Shown: positions 15,549 to 24,600, counted from the first letter of the stretch. The stretch is 64,000 bases of DNA from Paractinoplanes brasiliensis (GCF_004362215.1 NZ_SNWR01000001.1:7107479-7171478); one strand, 5' to 3'. Notes: generated by a model not told the origin, from the sequence alone. Numbers and translations are program-made.

Positions 15549-16343
15549 GTGACTGAGCTGCCGGTCGCCTTTCTGGGCACGTTCGAGTCGTTGCGGATGG
15601 GGCCGACGTTCGCTCGTGGCCGCCGCGACGAACGGGCCGGGCATGTGCGCAGCCTGACCATCTCGTCGAGCCTGGTCGTCGCGCAGGTACGCGGGCCCGA
15701 GGACCCTCGTGCCGTCCGGGCGCGAATAGCCGTACGGGCGTTCGGGGCCTCGGAGTGGGCGGCTCTCGAGGCGGCGTTGGCCAAAGAAGCGCGCTTCACG
15801 GCCCAGCTGCTCGACGGGCGGATGCCCGCAGGCATAGGCGACGTCTTCGCGGCGGCCGGGCTGAGCCTGGTGCCCTTGTCGCTCGACGAGGTCGCGATGG
15901 ACTGCTCGTGCGAACGGTGGCCGATGCCGTGCATCCACCTGGCCGCCACCTGTTACGCGCTGGCGCGCAGCTTCCAGGAGGACCCGTTCGGCGCGTTCGC
16001 CTGGCGTGGCCGAGGGCGCGACGAGTTGCTCTCCCACCTGCGGGAACTCCGCAGCACCCTCGCGGTGAGCGCCGCTTCCGCCCCGGCGTCGGCCCGTCCC
16101 GGCGGCCCGGCCTCGCCCGGCCCGTCCTCTTCCGGCGCTGACCTGGGGGAGCAGTTGGGCGACGTGGCGGACTTCTGGGGCCCCGCGGTGCCCGCGGCCG
16201 TGCCCGCCGGCGGCCGGCCCGGCGCCATGACCAGGCCCGACGCGCTGCTCGACCAGCTCGACCCGCCGCCACTGACCGACGGCGGGCGGCCGATCGTCGA
16301 CGTCCTGCGCTCGGCCTACCTGGCCCTGCCCGACGAGCCGTGA
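15549..16343 (+). CDS. SWIM zinc-finger protein
   Basis: A 264-residue protein with the SWIM motif CSCERWPMPCIHLAA (CxC...CxH) in its middle, a DNA/protein-binding zinc finger. The N-terminal part contains a conserved block ending TISSSLVVAQVRG, and the C-terminal ~90 residues are Pro/Ser/Gly-rich before a final helix. SWIM proteins of this type are encoded next to SNF2 helicases and are thought to recruit or regulate them. Start choice: GTG 15549 fits MTELPVAFLGTF; GTG 15531 is in frame but lies in the 37-bp repeat. The repeat array separates it from a helicase gene it probably once overlapped. Confidence 0.8.
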   Translation: MTELPVAFLGTFESLRMGPTFARGRRDERAGHVRSLTISSSLVVAQVRGPEDPRAVRARIAVRAFGASEWAALEAALAKEARFTAQLLDGRMPAGIGDVFAAAGLSLVPLSLDEVAMDCSCERWPMPCIHLAATCYALARSFQEDPFGAFAWRGRGRDELLSHLRELRSTLAVSAASAPASARPGGPASPGPSSSGADLGEQLGDVADFWGPAVPAAVPAGGRPGAMTRPDALLDQLDPPPLTDGGRPIVDVLRSAYLALPDEP

Positions 16344-16495
16344 TCCGTCTTGGCGCGGCCGTTGCCCGCGGGAGCGTCATCTCTAGCATGATCAACCGTT
16401 TCCCTGAGTCAGGATCGGCTGTTCGTGCCGTGCTGCGCCCCTAACGAGGTACACGCTCCGAAATCGACCCGTTACATTCGGTGCCCGTGATGTCC

Positions 16496-16525
16496 TTCTC
16501 TCGACATAGCGTTTTGTCTAGAGAA
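16496..16525 (+). promoter_or_regulatory. Leader hairpin overlapping the ribosome-binding site of the Arg-Asp repeat protein
   Basis: TTCTCT-c-GACA (16496-16506) pairs with TGTC-t-AGAGAA (16515-16525) around an 8-nt loop, with one mismatch. The right arm includes most of the GAGAAGG Shine-Dalgarno, 6 nt before the ATG at 16534. Folding would hide the ribosome site, so translation may be structurally controlled. Confidence 0.45.
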
Positions 16526-16533
16526 GGTGTGAT

Positions 16534-17118
16534 ATGAACCGTTTTGCCCGGATGCTGACAGTGAGCGGCCTCGGCCTGATTGCGGGCGTCACGATGGGTG
16601 CCGGTCCGGCCGTGGCGGCCGTCACGAGTGATGCCGGCACGTCCAAGACGGCCAGCGCCACCCAGGACAACCGCCGCGACCGCGTCGTCGGCTACTACCG
16701 CAGCTTCGGCGCGTGCGTCGTTGCGGGCCGCATCGGCGAGCGCTTCGGCCGGTGGGACAGCTTCGACTGCGACCGGGTCGGGCGTCGCACGTTTGCTCTC
16801 GAGGTCAGCTGGGACCGTCCGTGGCACTTCCACGACCGTCACCGCGGTCCCGGCCGTCCGTGGTTCGACCGCGACCGTGACCACCGCGACCGCGACCACC
16901 ACGGCGACCGTGGACGTGACCGCGACTGGGACCGTGACCGTGACGGGGACCGTGACCGTGACCGTGACCGTGACCGCGACTGGGACCGCGACCGCGACCG
17001 CGACCGTGACCGCGACCGTGACCGCGACGGGGACCGTGACCGCGACGGGGACCGTGACCGTGACCGGGACCGGGACAACGACCGGGACGGCGGCCGGGCC
17101 GACCGCCCCGTCGTCTGA
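16534..17118 (+). CDS. Secreted protein with an Arg-Asp repeat tail
   Basis: A 194-residue exported protein. Residues 1-28 are a signal peptide ending AGPAVAAV, with cleavage after Ala-Val-Ala likely. A short mature region (to ~105) contains GYYRSFGACVVAGRIGERFGRWDSFDCDRVG, read in parts, with two Cys that may form a disulfide. Residues ~105-190 are nearly pure Arg-Asp dipeptides with occasional His, Trp, Gly or Asn, a zwitterionic low-complexity tail. No enzymatic family is recognised; the tail could bind cell-wall polymers, metal or nucleic acid, or drive phase separation. GAGAAGG precedes the ATG. Confidence 0.75.
   Translation: MNRFARMLTVSGLGLIAGVTMGAGPAVAAVTSDAGTSKTASATQDNRRDRVVGYYRSFGACVVAGRIGERFGRWDSFDCDRVGRRTFALEVSWDRPWHFHDRHRGPGRPWFDRDRDHRDRDHHGDRGRDRDWDRDRDGDRDRDRDRDRDWDRDRDRDRDRDRDRDGDRDRDGDRDRDRDRDNDRDGGRADRPVV
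16865..17095 (+). repeat. Hexanucleotide (GACCGY) repeat encoding Arg-Asp dipeptides
   Basis: Tandem GACCGT/GACCGC hexamers, interrupted by a few GGGGAC, TGGGAC or CACCAC variants, run through the 3' half of the gene. Mixed third-base use shows the array is old enough to have diverged, yet it stays in frame. Confidence 0.85.
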
Positions 17119-17173
17119 CGGCGCCAGTGACACGACGAGCCACGGCCCTCCCGGGTCGTGGCTCGTCCGCGTC

Positions 17174-18586
17174 CTACCAGGCGACCGGCGCGTAGTCCTT
17201 CAGGAAAACCCCGTACAGGTCCTCACCCGCCTCGCCGCGCACGATCGGGTCGTACACCCGGGCCGCGCCGTCCACCAGGTCGAGCGGGGCGTGGAAACCC
17301 TCCTCGGCCAGGCGCATCTTGGTCGGGTGGGGGCGCTCGTCGGTGATCCAGCCGGTGTCCACGCTGGTCATCAGGATGCCGTCGGTGAACATGTCGGCCG
17401 CGCTGGTGCGGGTCAGCATGTTCAGCGCCGCCTTGGCCATGTTGGTGTGCGGGTGCCCGGCGCCCTTGTAGCCGCGGTTGAAGATGCCCTCCATGGCCGA
17501 CACGTTCACCACGTACTTGCGCTTGAACGGTGACAGCTTCATCGCCGACCGCAACCGGCTGACCAGCACGAACGGCGCCGTCACGTTGCAGAGCTGCACC
17601 TCCAGCAGCTCCAGCGGGTCGACCTCGTGCACCCGGTCGCTCCAGCTGTTGGTCGGCGTGGTGTCGGGCACCAGCCCACCCGCGTCGATAGCGACCGAGC
17701 GGGCGGTCAGCGCCATCTCGGTGATCTGCTGCGGCGTCAGCACCGGCGCGCCCGTGGTCAGGGCGGCGGCCGGCGAGACCCCGGCGGTGCCGAAATACTC
17801 CAGCTCGGGCAGGGGCCCGTTCGGCAGCGACTCCGACTCGGCGGCCGCGATCGCCGCGTACGAGCCGGGTGTCCGCCGTACGGTCTGTGCCGCGTTGTTG
17901 ATGATGATGTCGAGGTGCCCGCGCGCCGCCACCGAGTCGGCCAGGCCCACCACCTGGGCCGGGTCGCGCAGGTCGAGCCCGACCACCCGCAGCCGGTGCA
18001 GCCACTCCGCGCTGTCAGGCATGGCCGTGAACCGCCGGACCGCGTCGTGCGGGAACCGTGTGGTGATCGTCAGGTCGGCCCCGTCGCGCAGCAGGCGCAG
18101 CGCGATGTACATCCCGATCTTGGCGCGGCCGCCGGTGAGCAGGGCCCGCCGCCCGGTCAGGTCGGTGCGGGCGTCCCGGCGGGCGTGGTTGGTGACCGCG
18201 CACTCCGGGCAGAGCTGGTGATAGAAAGCGTCGACCTGCGTGTAGCGCTGCTTGCACACGTAACAGCCGCGGGCCTGGTGCAGCACCCCCGCCGTGGCGG
18301 CCCGGGCCGTGCTGCGCAGCGGGATTCCCGCCGTCTCGTCGTCGATGCGCCCCGGCGCCCCGGTCGCGGTGGCCTCGGTGACCGCGCGGTCGTTGGCCAG
18401 GATCGCCTCGCGGCGCTCCCGTCGGCGCTGGTGCTTGACCGTCTTGAACAGGCTCGCGGTGGCCCGCCGCACCGCCACGGCGTCGGGATGCTCCGGCGGG
18501 AGAGCTTCCACCTCGGCGATCACCGCCAGACACACCGCCAACCGCTCGGCATCCACCCCGGCGGTCGTTACCGCTTCGCCCGTCAT
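17174..18586 (-). CDS. Short-chain dehydrogenase/reductase-like protein with N-terminal zinc ribbon and substituted catalytic Tyr
   Basis: A 470-residue protein. Residues 1-100 are helical and Arg-rich, followed by a four-Cys ribbon CYVC...CPEC (108-129) that probably binds zinc. Residues ~145-470 are a Rossmann SDR: TGGRAKIG (151-158) for NAD(P), INNAA (229-233), and Ser363 in VVNVSAM. The usual YxxxK is replaced by Thr381-N-M-A-Lys385, so the proton-donating Tyr is missing; an unusual insertion of about 60 residues lies between NNAA and the active-site region. It may be a binding protein or use another residue such as Tyr373. ATG 18586 has GGAAAG upstream. Confidence 0.75.
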   Translation of the reverse strand: MTGEAVTTAGVDAERLAVCLAVIAEVEALPPEHPDAVAVRRATASLFKTVKHQRRRERREAILANDRAVTEATATGAPGRIDDETAGIPLRSTARAATAGVLHQARGCYVCKQRYTQVDAFYHQLCPECAVTNHARRDARTDLTGRRALLTGGRAKIGMYIALRLLRDGADLTITTRFPHDAVRRFTAMPDSAEWLHRLRVVGLDLRDPAQVVGLADSVAARGHLDIIINNAAQTVRRTPGSYAAIAAAESESLPNGPLPELEYFGTAGVSPAAALTTGAPVLTPQQITEMALTARSVAIDAGGLVPDTTPTNSWSDRVHEVDPLELLEVQLCNVTAPFVLVSRLRSAMKLSPFKRKYVVNVSAMEGIFNRGYKGAGHPHTNMAKAALNMLTRTSAADMFTDGILMTSVDTGWITDERPHPTKMRLAEEGFHAPLDLVDGAARVYDPIVRGEAGEDLYGVFLKDYAPVAW

Positions 18587-18733
18587 CCGAACTTTCCGTC
18601 CTTCACAACCCGATCCGACGCTGGAACTGTACTGAGCCCGCCGGTTGATCGGTTGCGCACGCCCCCATCCGAGAACTCCGGTGGGGCTGCAGGTTTCGGC
18701 CGAACCGGCTCGCGTTCCGCCCGGAACTGCAGG

Positions 18734-19678
18734 TCACGTCGAAGCCGGGACGCGTGCCGCCGTGAAGTGCGGGGCGGGTAGCGCGGCCACCGTCTCGCGC
18801 AGGGCGTGGACCAGGGCGTCGGCCAGCGGGTTGGGCCGGCGGCGCTGCGGCGTGACGATGCCGATGTAGCGGCACGGGCACGGCGGCGCCAGTGGCACCA
18901 TCGCGAGGCCACCCGGGGCGGCGGTCAGGGCCACCTGCGGGATCATGCTGATGCCCACCCCGGCCCGCACCAGCGACTGGGCGAAGACGTAATCCGTGCC
19001 GCGGCAGGCCGTGCGGATCTCGAAACCCGCCAGCGCCGCGTAGTGGTCCAGCATGTCGACGATCTCGAGGCAGCCGTGGACCCAGCGCTCCCCGGCGAGC
19101 TCGGCGACCGTCACCGACTCGCGCCCGGCCAGGCGATGACCCTCGGGCAGCACGATCCACATGGGGTCGTCGAGCAGGGGCGTCCACGTCATTCCGGAAC
19201 GGTCCCCCGGGCGTACGGGGGGAAGGTCGTCGAAGTGATAGACGAGAGCGAGGTCGGCTGCGCCGGAACGCACGAGGGGAAGCGCGTCGGGGGGATCGTT
19301 TTCGAGAACGGTGAGCTCGACGCCGGGGCGCTCCTCCGCGAACCGGGTCAGCGCCGGGGGCAGCAGGCGCTGACCGCCGCTGGTGAACGTGGCCACGGTC
19401 AGGCCGGCGGGGGTGCCGAGACGGGCGATCTCGCGCTCGGCCTGCGACAACTCGGCGGCGATGGCGTCGCCCGCGTCGACCAGCACCCGGCCCGCCGCCG
19501 TCAACGTCACCCCGCGCGTGCTGCGCTGCACCACGGCCGTGCCGCCCAGCTCCCGTTCGAGCGCGCTGATCTGCTGCGACACCGCGGACGGGGTCAGCAT
19601 CAGCGCGGCGGCGGCCTGGTTGAAGCTGCCGAGCCGGGCCACCTCGCGAAGAACCGTCACGCGGCGAACGTCGATCAT
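18734..19678 (-). CDS. LysR-family transcriptional regulator
   Basis: A 314-residue LysR regulator: winged helix at the N-terminus (VARLGSFNQAAAALMLTPSAVSQQISALE, read in parts) and a two-lobed effector domain from ~90 with GLTVATFTSGGQRLLPPAL and the C-terminal block GVGISMIPQVAL. It is divergently transcribed from the EamA transporter 70 bp away, the classic arrangement in which a LysR protein controls its neighbour. The ATG at 19678 follows TAAGCT by 6 nt (leaderless), and that hexamer lies inside an inverted repeat suited to autoregulation. The effector is unknown. Confidence 0.88.
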   Translation of the reverse strand: MIDVRRVTVLREVARLGSFNQAAAALMLTPSAVSQQISALERELGGTAVVQRSTRGVTLTAAGRVLVDAGDAIAAELSQAEREIARLGTPAGLTVATFTSGGQRLLPPALTRFAEERPGVELTVLENDPPDALPLVRSGAADLALVYHFDDLPPVRPGDRSGMTWTPLLDDPMWIVLPEGHRLAGRESVTVAELAGERWVHGCLEIVDMLDHYAALAGFEIRTACRGTDYVFAQSLVRAGVGISMIPQVALTAAPGGLAMVPLAPPCPCRYIGIVTPQRRRPNPLADALVHALRETVAALPAPHFTAARVPAST

Positions 19679-19699
19679 AAGCCGAGCTTACTACGGCTT
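19679..19699. promoter_or_regulatory. LysR operator and leaderless lysR promoter
   Basis: AAGCCG (19679-19684) and CGGCTT (19694-19699) are perfect inverted arms 9 bp apart in the 70-bp divergent region. The lysR -10 hexamer, TAAGCT on the minus strand (19690-19685), sits between the arms, 6 nt before the lysR ATG. Confidence 0.5.
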
Positions 19700-19748
19700 C
19701 ACCAACTCACTACTACCGCTTACGACCGTACGGGGAGAGGGTCAAGGG

Positions 19749-20684
19749 GTGAATCGACGCGCCTGGCTTCTCTTCCTCACCGTCTCGGTGCTCTGGGGCA
19801 TCCCCTACTTCCTGATCAAGGTCGCCATCGAGGACCTGTCGCCGATGCTGGTCGTGTTCGGCCGCGTCGCGATCGCCGCGCTCGTGCTGCTGCCGATCGC
19901 CGCCGCCCGTGGCTCGCTGGCAAGGCTGCGCGGCCGCATGGGCTGGGTGACCGTGCTGGCGGTCGTGCACATCCTCGGCCCGTTCCTGCTGATCACGTAC
20001 GGCGAGACACACATCAGCTCGTCGCTGACCGGCCTGCTCATCGCCGTCGAACCGGTCGCGATCGCCTTGCTCATGTCCCGCTCGGAACGGCTCACCCCGA
20101 TCCGCGTGGCCGGCCTGATGCTCGGCTTCGGCGGCGTGGCCCTGCTCGTCGGCCTCGACCTGTCCGGCGACCGCCTCGGCCTGCTCGGCGCCGGCATGGT
20201 GCTGGTCGCGGCGCTCAGCTACGCCGTCGCCACCATGCTCGTGCAGCGCCGCCTCGCCGACGTGCCGACCGAATCACTGGTCGGGGCGACGACCGGCATC
20301 ACCACCGTCCTTCTGCTGCCGTTCGCCGTTTTCACACTGCCTTCCCATCCCGTACGCGTGGAGGCCTGGGCGTCGCTGGCCACGCTCGGCCTGTTCTGCA
20401 CCGCCCTGGCGCTGCTGGCCTTCTACCAGCTGATCGGCGCGGTCGGCTCCACCCGGGCGGGCCTGGTCACATATGTGAACCCGGTCGTCGCCGTCCTGCT
20501 CGGCGTCGCGCTGCTCAACGAAAGCTTCGGCCTGAGCACACTCGCCGGTTTCGCCCTGGTCGCCGCGGGTTGCTGGCTCTCGACCCGCCCCGTCCCGTCG
20601 ACGCGGGCGCCCGAGCTCTTGGAAACGCCGGCCCTGGCGACGCTCCGCCCCGACACTCGCGCGGTCACCGTGTCCAGTGAGTGA
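19749..20684 (+). CDS. EamA-family (drug/metabolite) exporter
   Basis: A 311-residue inner-membrane protein with ten hydrophobic helices in two EamA repeats (about 10-140 and 150-285). Typical signatures are VLWGIPYFLIKVAIEDLSP in the first helix pair and GLVTYVNPVVAVLLGVALLNE in the second repeat. DMT exporters of this type move amino acids or small metabolites outward. The GTG at 19749 is preceded by GGGGAGAGGG and marks the start of the conserved fold; the longer in-frame extension upstream is antisense to lysR and rejected. Regulation by the divergent LysR is likely. Confidence 0.85.
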   Translation: MNRRAWLLFLTVSVLWGIPYFLIKVAIEDLSPMLVVFGRVAIAALVLLPIAAARGSLARLRGRMGWVTVLAVVHILGPFLLITYGETHISSSLTGLLIAVEPVAIALLMSRSERLTPIRVAGLMLGFGGVALLVGLDLSGDRLGLLGAGMVLVAALSYAVATMLVQRRLADVPTESLVGATTGITTVLLLPFAVFTLPSHPVRVEAWASLATLGLFCTALALLAFYQLIGAVGSTRAGLVTYVNPVVAVLLGVALLNESFGLSTLAGFALVAAGCWLSTRPVPSTRAPELLETPALATLRPDTRAVTVSSE

Positions 20685-20710
20685 CTACTCCCATCTTCGC
20701 CGCCGACTCG

Positions 20711-20791
20711 GGCCGGCCGCCCTCGTGAGTCAGGGCTCACCTACCTCTCGCCGCCTACCGTGGCCGGCTGCCCTCGTGAGTGAGTGCTCAC
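20711..20791 (+). promoter_or_regulatory. Two 51-bp-spaced direct repeats carrying GTGAG...CTCAC half-sites
   Basis: A 30-bp segment (20711-20740) recurs with few changes at 20762-20791. Each copy ends in an inverted repeat, GTGAGTCAGGGCTCAC (20725-20740) and GTGAGTGAGTGCTCAC (20776-20791). The second resembles TetR-family operators of the TGAGT...CTCA type. They lie upstream of the SDR gene at 20880. Confidence 0.5.
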
Positions 20792-20802
20792 GACCGAGCC
20801 GG

Positions 20803-20852
20803 CGTGGCCGAGCGACCCAGCGCCGGCGGGCCGCTCGGCCACGTCCCGTTTT
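20803..20852 (+). terminator. Hairpin followed by T-run
   Basis: CGTGGCCGAGCG (20803-20814) pairs perfectly with CGCTCGGCCACG (20832-20843) and is followed by TCCCGTTTT. It looks like an intrinsic terminator for the EamA transcript. Confidence 0.6.
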
Positions 20853-20866
20853 GGCGGTCGACGGCT

Positions 20867-20872
20867 TAGGGT
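20867..20872 (+). promoter_or_regulatory. -10 element of a leaderless promoter
   Basis: TAGGGT ends 7 nt before the ATG at 20880, directly downstream of the preceding terminator hairpin. Confidence 0.5.
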
Positions 20873-20879
20873 GACCGGC

Positions 20880-21617
20880 ATGGGGCAGCGGATTCTGATC
20901 ACCGGGGCGCGGCGCGGAATCGGGGCGGCCATCGCCGTCGGGCTTGCTCGGCCCGGGTGCAGGCTCGTGTTGCATCACCTCGCGGCGGCCGAGGAGGCCG
21001 AGGGTGTCGCGAGCCTCTGCCGTGACCTGGGCGCCGAGACCACCCTGCTCGACGCCGACCTGGCCGACCCCGGCGCCGTCCGCGACCTGGCCGATCGTGC
21101 GGGTCCGGTCGACGTGCTGATCAACAACGCGGCCAAGGCGTCGAACGTGGACTTCCCGACGCTGCCGCTGTCCGAGTGGCAGCAGACGTTCGCGGTCAAC
21201 GTCACCGCGCCGATGCTGCTGACCCAGGCGCTCAGCGTGGGCATGGCCGAACGGGGATGGGGCCGCATCGTCAACGTCGTCTCGCCGACCGTGCGCCTCG
21301 GCGGCCCCTCCGGCCCCGCGTACGTGTCGAGCAAGGCCGCCCTGATCGGCCTCACCCGCTCGCTGGCCCGCGCGCTCGGCCCGTACGGCATCACGGTCAA
21401 CGCGCTCTCACCGGGCGCGATCCGCACCGAGGGCGAGGTCGAACTGGCCGCGGGCCGTGACGAGCAGGCCCACGCCCCGATCGTGGCCTCCCAGGCTCTG
21501 CCGCGCGCGCTGGTCCCCGAGGACGTGGTGGCCACCGTACGCCTTCTGGTCTCGGACGGTTCGGGCGCGCTCACCGGCCAGGTCCTCGAGGTCGGCGGCG
21601 GCCTCGTCTTTCGCTGA
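20880..21617 (+). CDS. Short-chain dehydrogenase/reductase
   Basis: A 245-residue classical SDR. The NAD(P)-binding motif is TGARRGIG near the N-terminus, NNAA is present, and the active site has Ser in VVSPTVRL and the YVSSK motif (Tyr-x-x-x-Lys) with the following AALIGLTRSLARALGPYGITVNALSPG block, read in parts. It is FabG-like in sequence and should reduce or oxidise a carbonyl/alcohol; the substrate is unknown. ATG 20880 follows TAGGGT by 7 nt with no Shine-Dalgarno. An upstream in-frame start would place coding sequence over the terminator hairpin and is rejected. It converges on the MMPL gene with a 4-bp gap. Confidence 0.87.
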   Translation: MGQRILITGARRGIGAAIAVGLARPGCRLVLHHLAAAEEAEGVASLCRDLGAETTLLDADLADPGAVRDLADRAGPVDVLINNAAKASNVDFPTLPLSEWQQTFAVNVTAPMLLTQALSVGMAERGWGRIVNVVSPTVRLGGPSGPAYVSSKAALIGLTRSLARALGPYGITVNALSPGAIRTEGEVELAAGRDEQAHAPIVASQALPRALVPEDVVATVRLLVSDGSGALTGQVLEVGGGLVFR

Positions 21618-21621
21618 CCGG

Positions 21622-24600
21622 CTATTCGGCCGGTTCGTCGGCCTCCGGTTTGCGGCGTTGGGCCGGAACCTGATCGGCCAGCGTCGCCGGGCGGCGGGCC
21701 GGTTTGTGCTCGGCCGGACTTTCGGGGCGCTTGCGTTCCACGGTCGAGCGGCGGGTGTATTGGGCCAGGTCGGCCGGGCGGGACTCGCGCAGGTGGTCGC
21801 CCAGGTCGGCGGGCCGGGTCGTACGCAGGTGGTCGCCCAGGTCGGCGGGCCGGCGCTGCGCGGGAACAGCCGGTTTCGGCGGGACGGCGGGAGCCTCCGC
21901 GGGTGTCGCCGCCTCCGGCGTTGCGGGGGGCGGCTCGGCCGGGCGGACCGAGTACGGCAGGTTGCCACGCATCGACGGGCGCAGTAGCGGAACCGGCTCC
22001 TCCGCCGGAGCGGGCTGCCGCGCCGGGCGCGGTTCGTCGTACGCCGCCGGCTCCCGCGGGGGCAGCGGCTCGGTCGATTTCCGTACGGGGAACGGCTGCT
22101 CGAACGCGGGCAAGGGCTCGGCGGCCTGCCGCTTGGGAAGCGGGTCCCTCGCCGGACGCTGCCGGGGGAGCGAATCGGCCGCGGGACGCTTCGGGAACGG
22201 CTCGACTGCCCGGCGGCGGGGGAAAGGCCTGTCGTACGGGGCCGGGCCGGGATCCTCGGGCACCGGCGCGGGCTCGTCGAAGATCGTCGGACGGCGCCGC
22301 GACGTGGTGTCGTCGGGCTCGGTGGTGCGGCGAGCCGGGAACAGGTCGGAGAGGCGGTTCGCCGTTCCGCTGCCGCTGGTGGGCGGCTCGGTCGACGGGG
22401 GCTGTGCGGAACGCTGGGGCAGCGGCTCGGAACGCTGGGGCAGCGGCTCGGCCGAAGCGACCGGAACGGCCGGCTCGGCGGGCTTGCTCGGCGCCGGCGG
22501 GACAACGGGCACATCGGACTTGCTCGACGCGGCCGGGACAACCGGCACGGAGGGCTTCGACGGCGTCCTGGGCTCGGCCGGGGTGGCCGACGACCCCAGC
22601 CGGCGAACACGCTCGATGTCGGGCGCGGGCATCCGGCGGGTCGACTCGAGGCCGGGCAGTTGCAGCTTGCGGGTGGCGTCGAGATCCGGGGCGTCGAAGC
22701 TGCGGGTGACGGCGGGATCCGCGTCGTCGGACTCCGTCGTCGCGGCGGGGGCCACCGGCTCGGGGAGCGGGTCTGCCTCGGGGTTCACGATCACGCCGGA
22801 GGTTTCCGGGTCCGGGGACTCGAAGGCCCGTACGGCCTCGCGGTTGGGCGCCTCGAAGATCGCGGTGGTGTCACTGTCCGGGGCGTCGAAGCTGCGGGTC
22901 AGCTCCAGCTCGGGCAGCGAGAGGTTGCGGGTGCGCTCGAAGTCCGGCCGTTCGCCGAAGTAGGGCACCGGATCCGACGGCTCGGCCGGCAGCGGCAGCG
23001 AGCTGGCGAACGTCCCACTTGTCGAAGGGCCGAAGAAGAAGTCGTCCGGCGCCGAGTAGTCGGTGTACGGGCTCACCGACCCGGATCGGTAGACCCCCGG
23101 CTCGGGGAAGAAGGGCACCGGCAGGTTGAGCGAGGCGGCAGCCAGCGGCGGATCGGGTTCGGGATCGTCCTCGACCAGCTCGGCATCCACGACGTCGTCA
23201 TCCCACGCGCCGGAACCGGCCGAACCGCCGTCCCCGGCCAACCGGGTCTCGACAGGCCCCGTCCCGACAGGCCCCGCCCCGACGGGCCCCGTCCCGACAG
23301 GCCCCGCCCCGACGGGCCCCGTCCCGACGGGCCCCGCCTCGACGGCCTGCACATCGTCTGCTCGCCCCGAGTCCGGCATTTCCGATTTGCCGGATATTGA
23401 CGACGAGGGTGTCAGCGAGGCGTGGGACGCGAGCAGGGGCGCATCCTGCCCGCCCGTCTTTCCGTCCACATCTGACATTTCCGATTTGTCGGACGAGGGG
23501 GAGGTGGACGAGGGGGAGGTCGAGGAGGCGGAAGTGGACGAGGGGGACGTGGACGAGGCGGAAGTAGGCGGGAAGGAAGGTGAGATGGAGGACGGATGCG
23601 GAGCGGGGGGTGAGGGGGCGGAGGAGGCCGCGGTGAAGGGCTCCGAAGAGGCGGCAACGGCGGCCGCGGCAGATTCGTCGACGGTTTCCGCCGACGGCGA
23701 CTCGGTCCTGGAGGGCGCAGATGCAGGCTTCGCACCGGGCTCATCCTCGGCGACGACCGGCTCGTCGTCCTGGGGGTCGGCGGCGACAGGCTTGGTGTCC
23801 TCCGCGAGGGCAGGCTGGTCCTCAGCGCTGACGGGCTCTTCCTCAACGGCGACCGGCTCGTTCTCAACGGCGACCGGCTCGGAGCCGTCCACGGTCTCGC
23901 CGTCGTCGGCAGCCGGCGAGTCGTCATCCGCGGCGGCAGGTTCGCTGTTCGCAGCCACCGGCGAGGTGTCGTCCGTGGTGGCTGGGTCGTTGTTCGTGCC
24001 CGTCGGCGGGGTGTCGTTGGTGGCGGCGGGTTTGTTGCCGGTGGGAACCAGAGAGGTGTCGTCCGCGGCGGCAGGTTCGCTGTTCGCAGCCAGCGGTGAG
24101 GTGTCGTCCGTGGTGGCTGGGTCGTTGTTCGTGCCCGTCGGCGGGGTGTCGTTGGTGGCGGCGGGTTTGTTGTCCGCGGGAACGGGCGAGGTGTCGTCCG
24201 TGGCGGCCGGTTCGCTGTCCGTGCGCGGCGGGGTGTCGTCCGTGGCGGCGGGCTGGTTGTTCGCAGCCACCGGTGAGGTGTCGTCCGTGGTGGCTGGGTC
24301 GTTGTCCGTGCCTGTCGGCGGGGTGTCGCTGGTGGCGGCGGGTTTGTTGTCCGCGGGAACGGGCGAGGTGTCGTCCGTGGCGGCCGGTTCGCTCTCCGTG
24401 CCCGCCGGTTTGTCGTCGTCGGCGGCGGGCTCGTTGTCCACGGCGGCCGGCTCGTCCTCGATGATCTCGGCGTCGACGACGTCGTCCTCGACCCGGGGGA
24501 TGACCTGCGTGGCCGCCTCGCGGGAGGACACCGCCTGCGCCACCATTCCCGGCGGCAGCAGCATCACCCCGGCCGCTTCCCGGTCCCATTCCGCCTTCTT

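Noticed and set aside
12288..16037. A 1249-codon open frame antisense to the helicase and SWIM genes
   Set aside because: It is a GC-bias shadow: the sense strand encodes complete helicase motifs, while the antisense translation is low-complexity Gly/Gln/Arg/Val with no domain.
16441..17133. A minus-strand frame giving Val-Thr-Val-Pro repeats
   Set aside because: It is the antisense reading of the GACCGY hexamer array; the plus strand has a signal peptide and a ribosome site.
20784..20879. An N-terminal extension of the second SDR
   Set aside because: It would be read through the terminator hairpin at 20803-20852, and the conserved fold begins at ATG 20880.
21408..22610. A 400-codon minus-strand frame rich in Pro/Arg/Ser
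   Set aside because: It is an alternative frame over the 3' end of the MMPL gene and antisense to the SDR gene.
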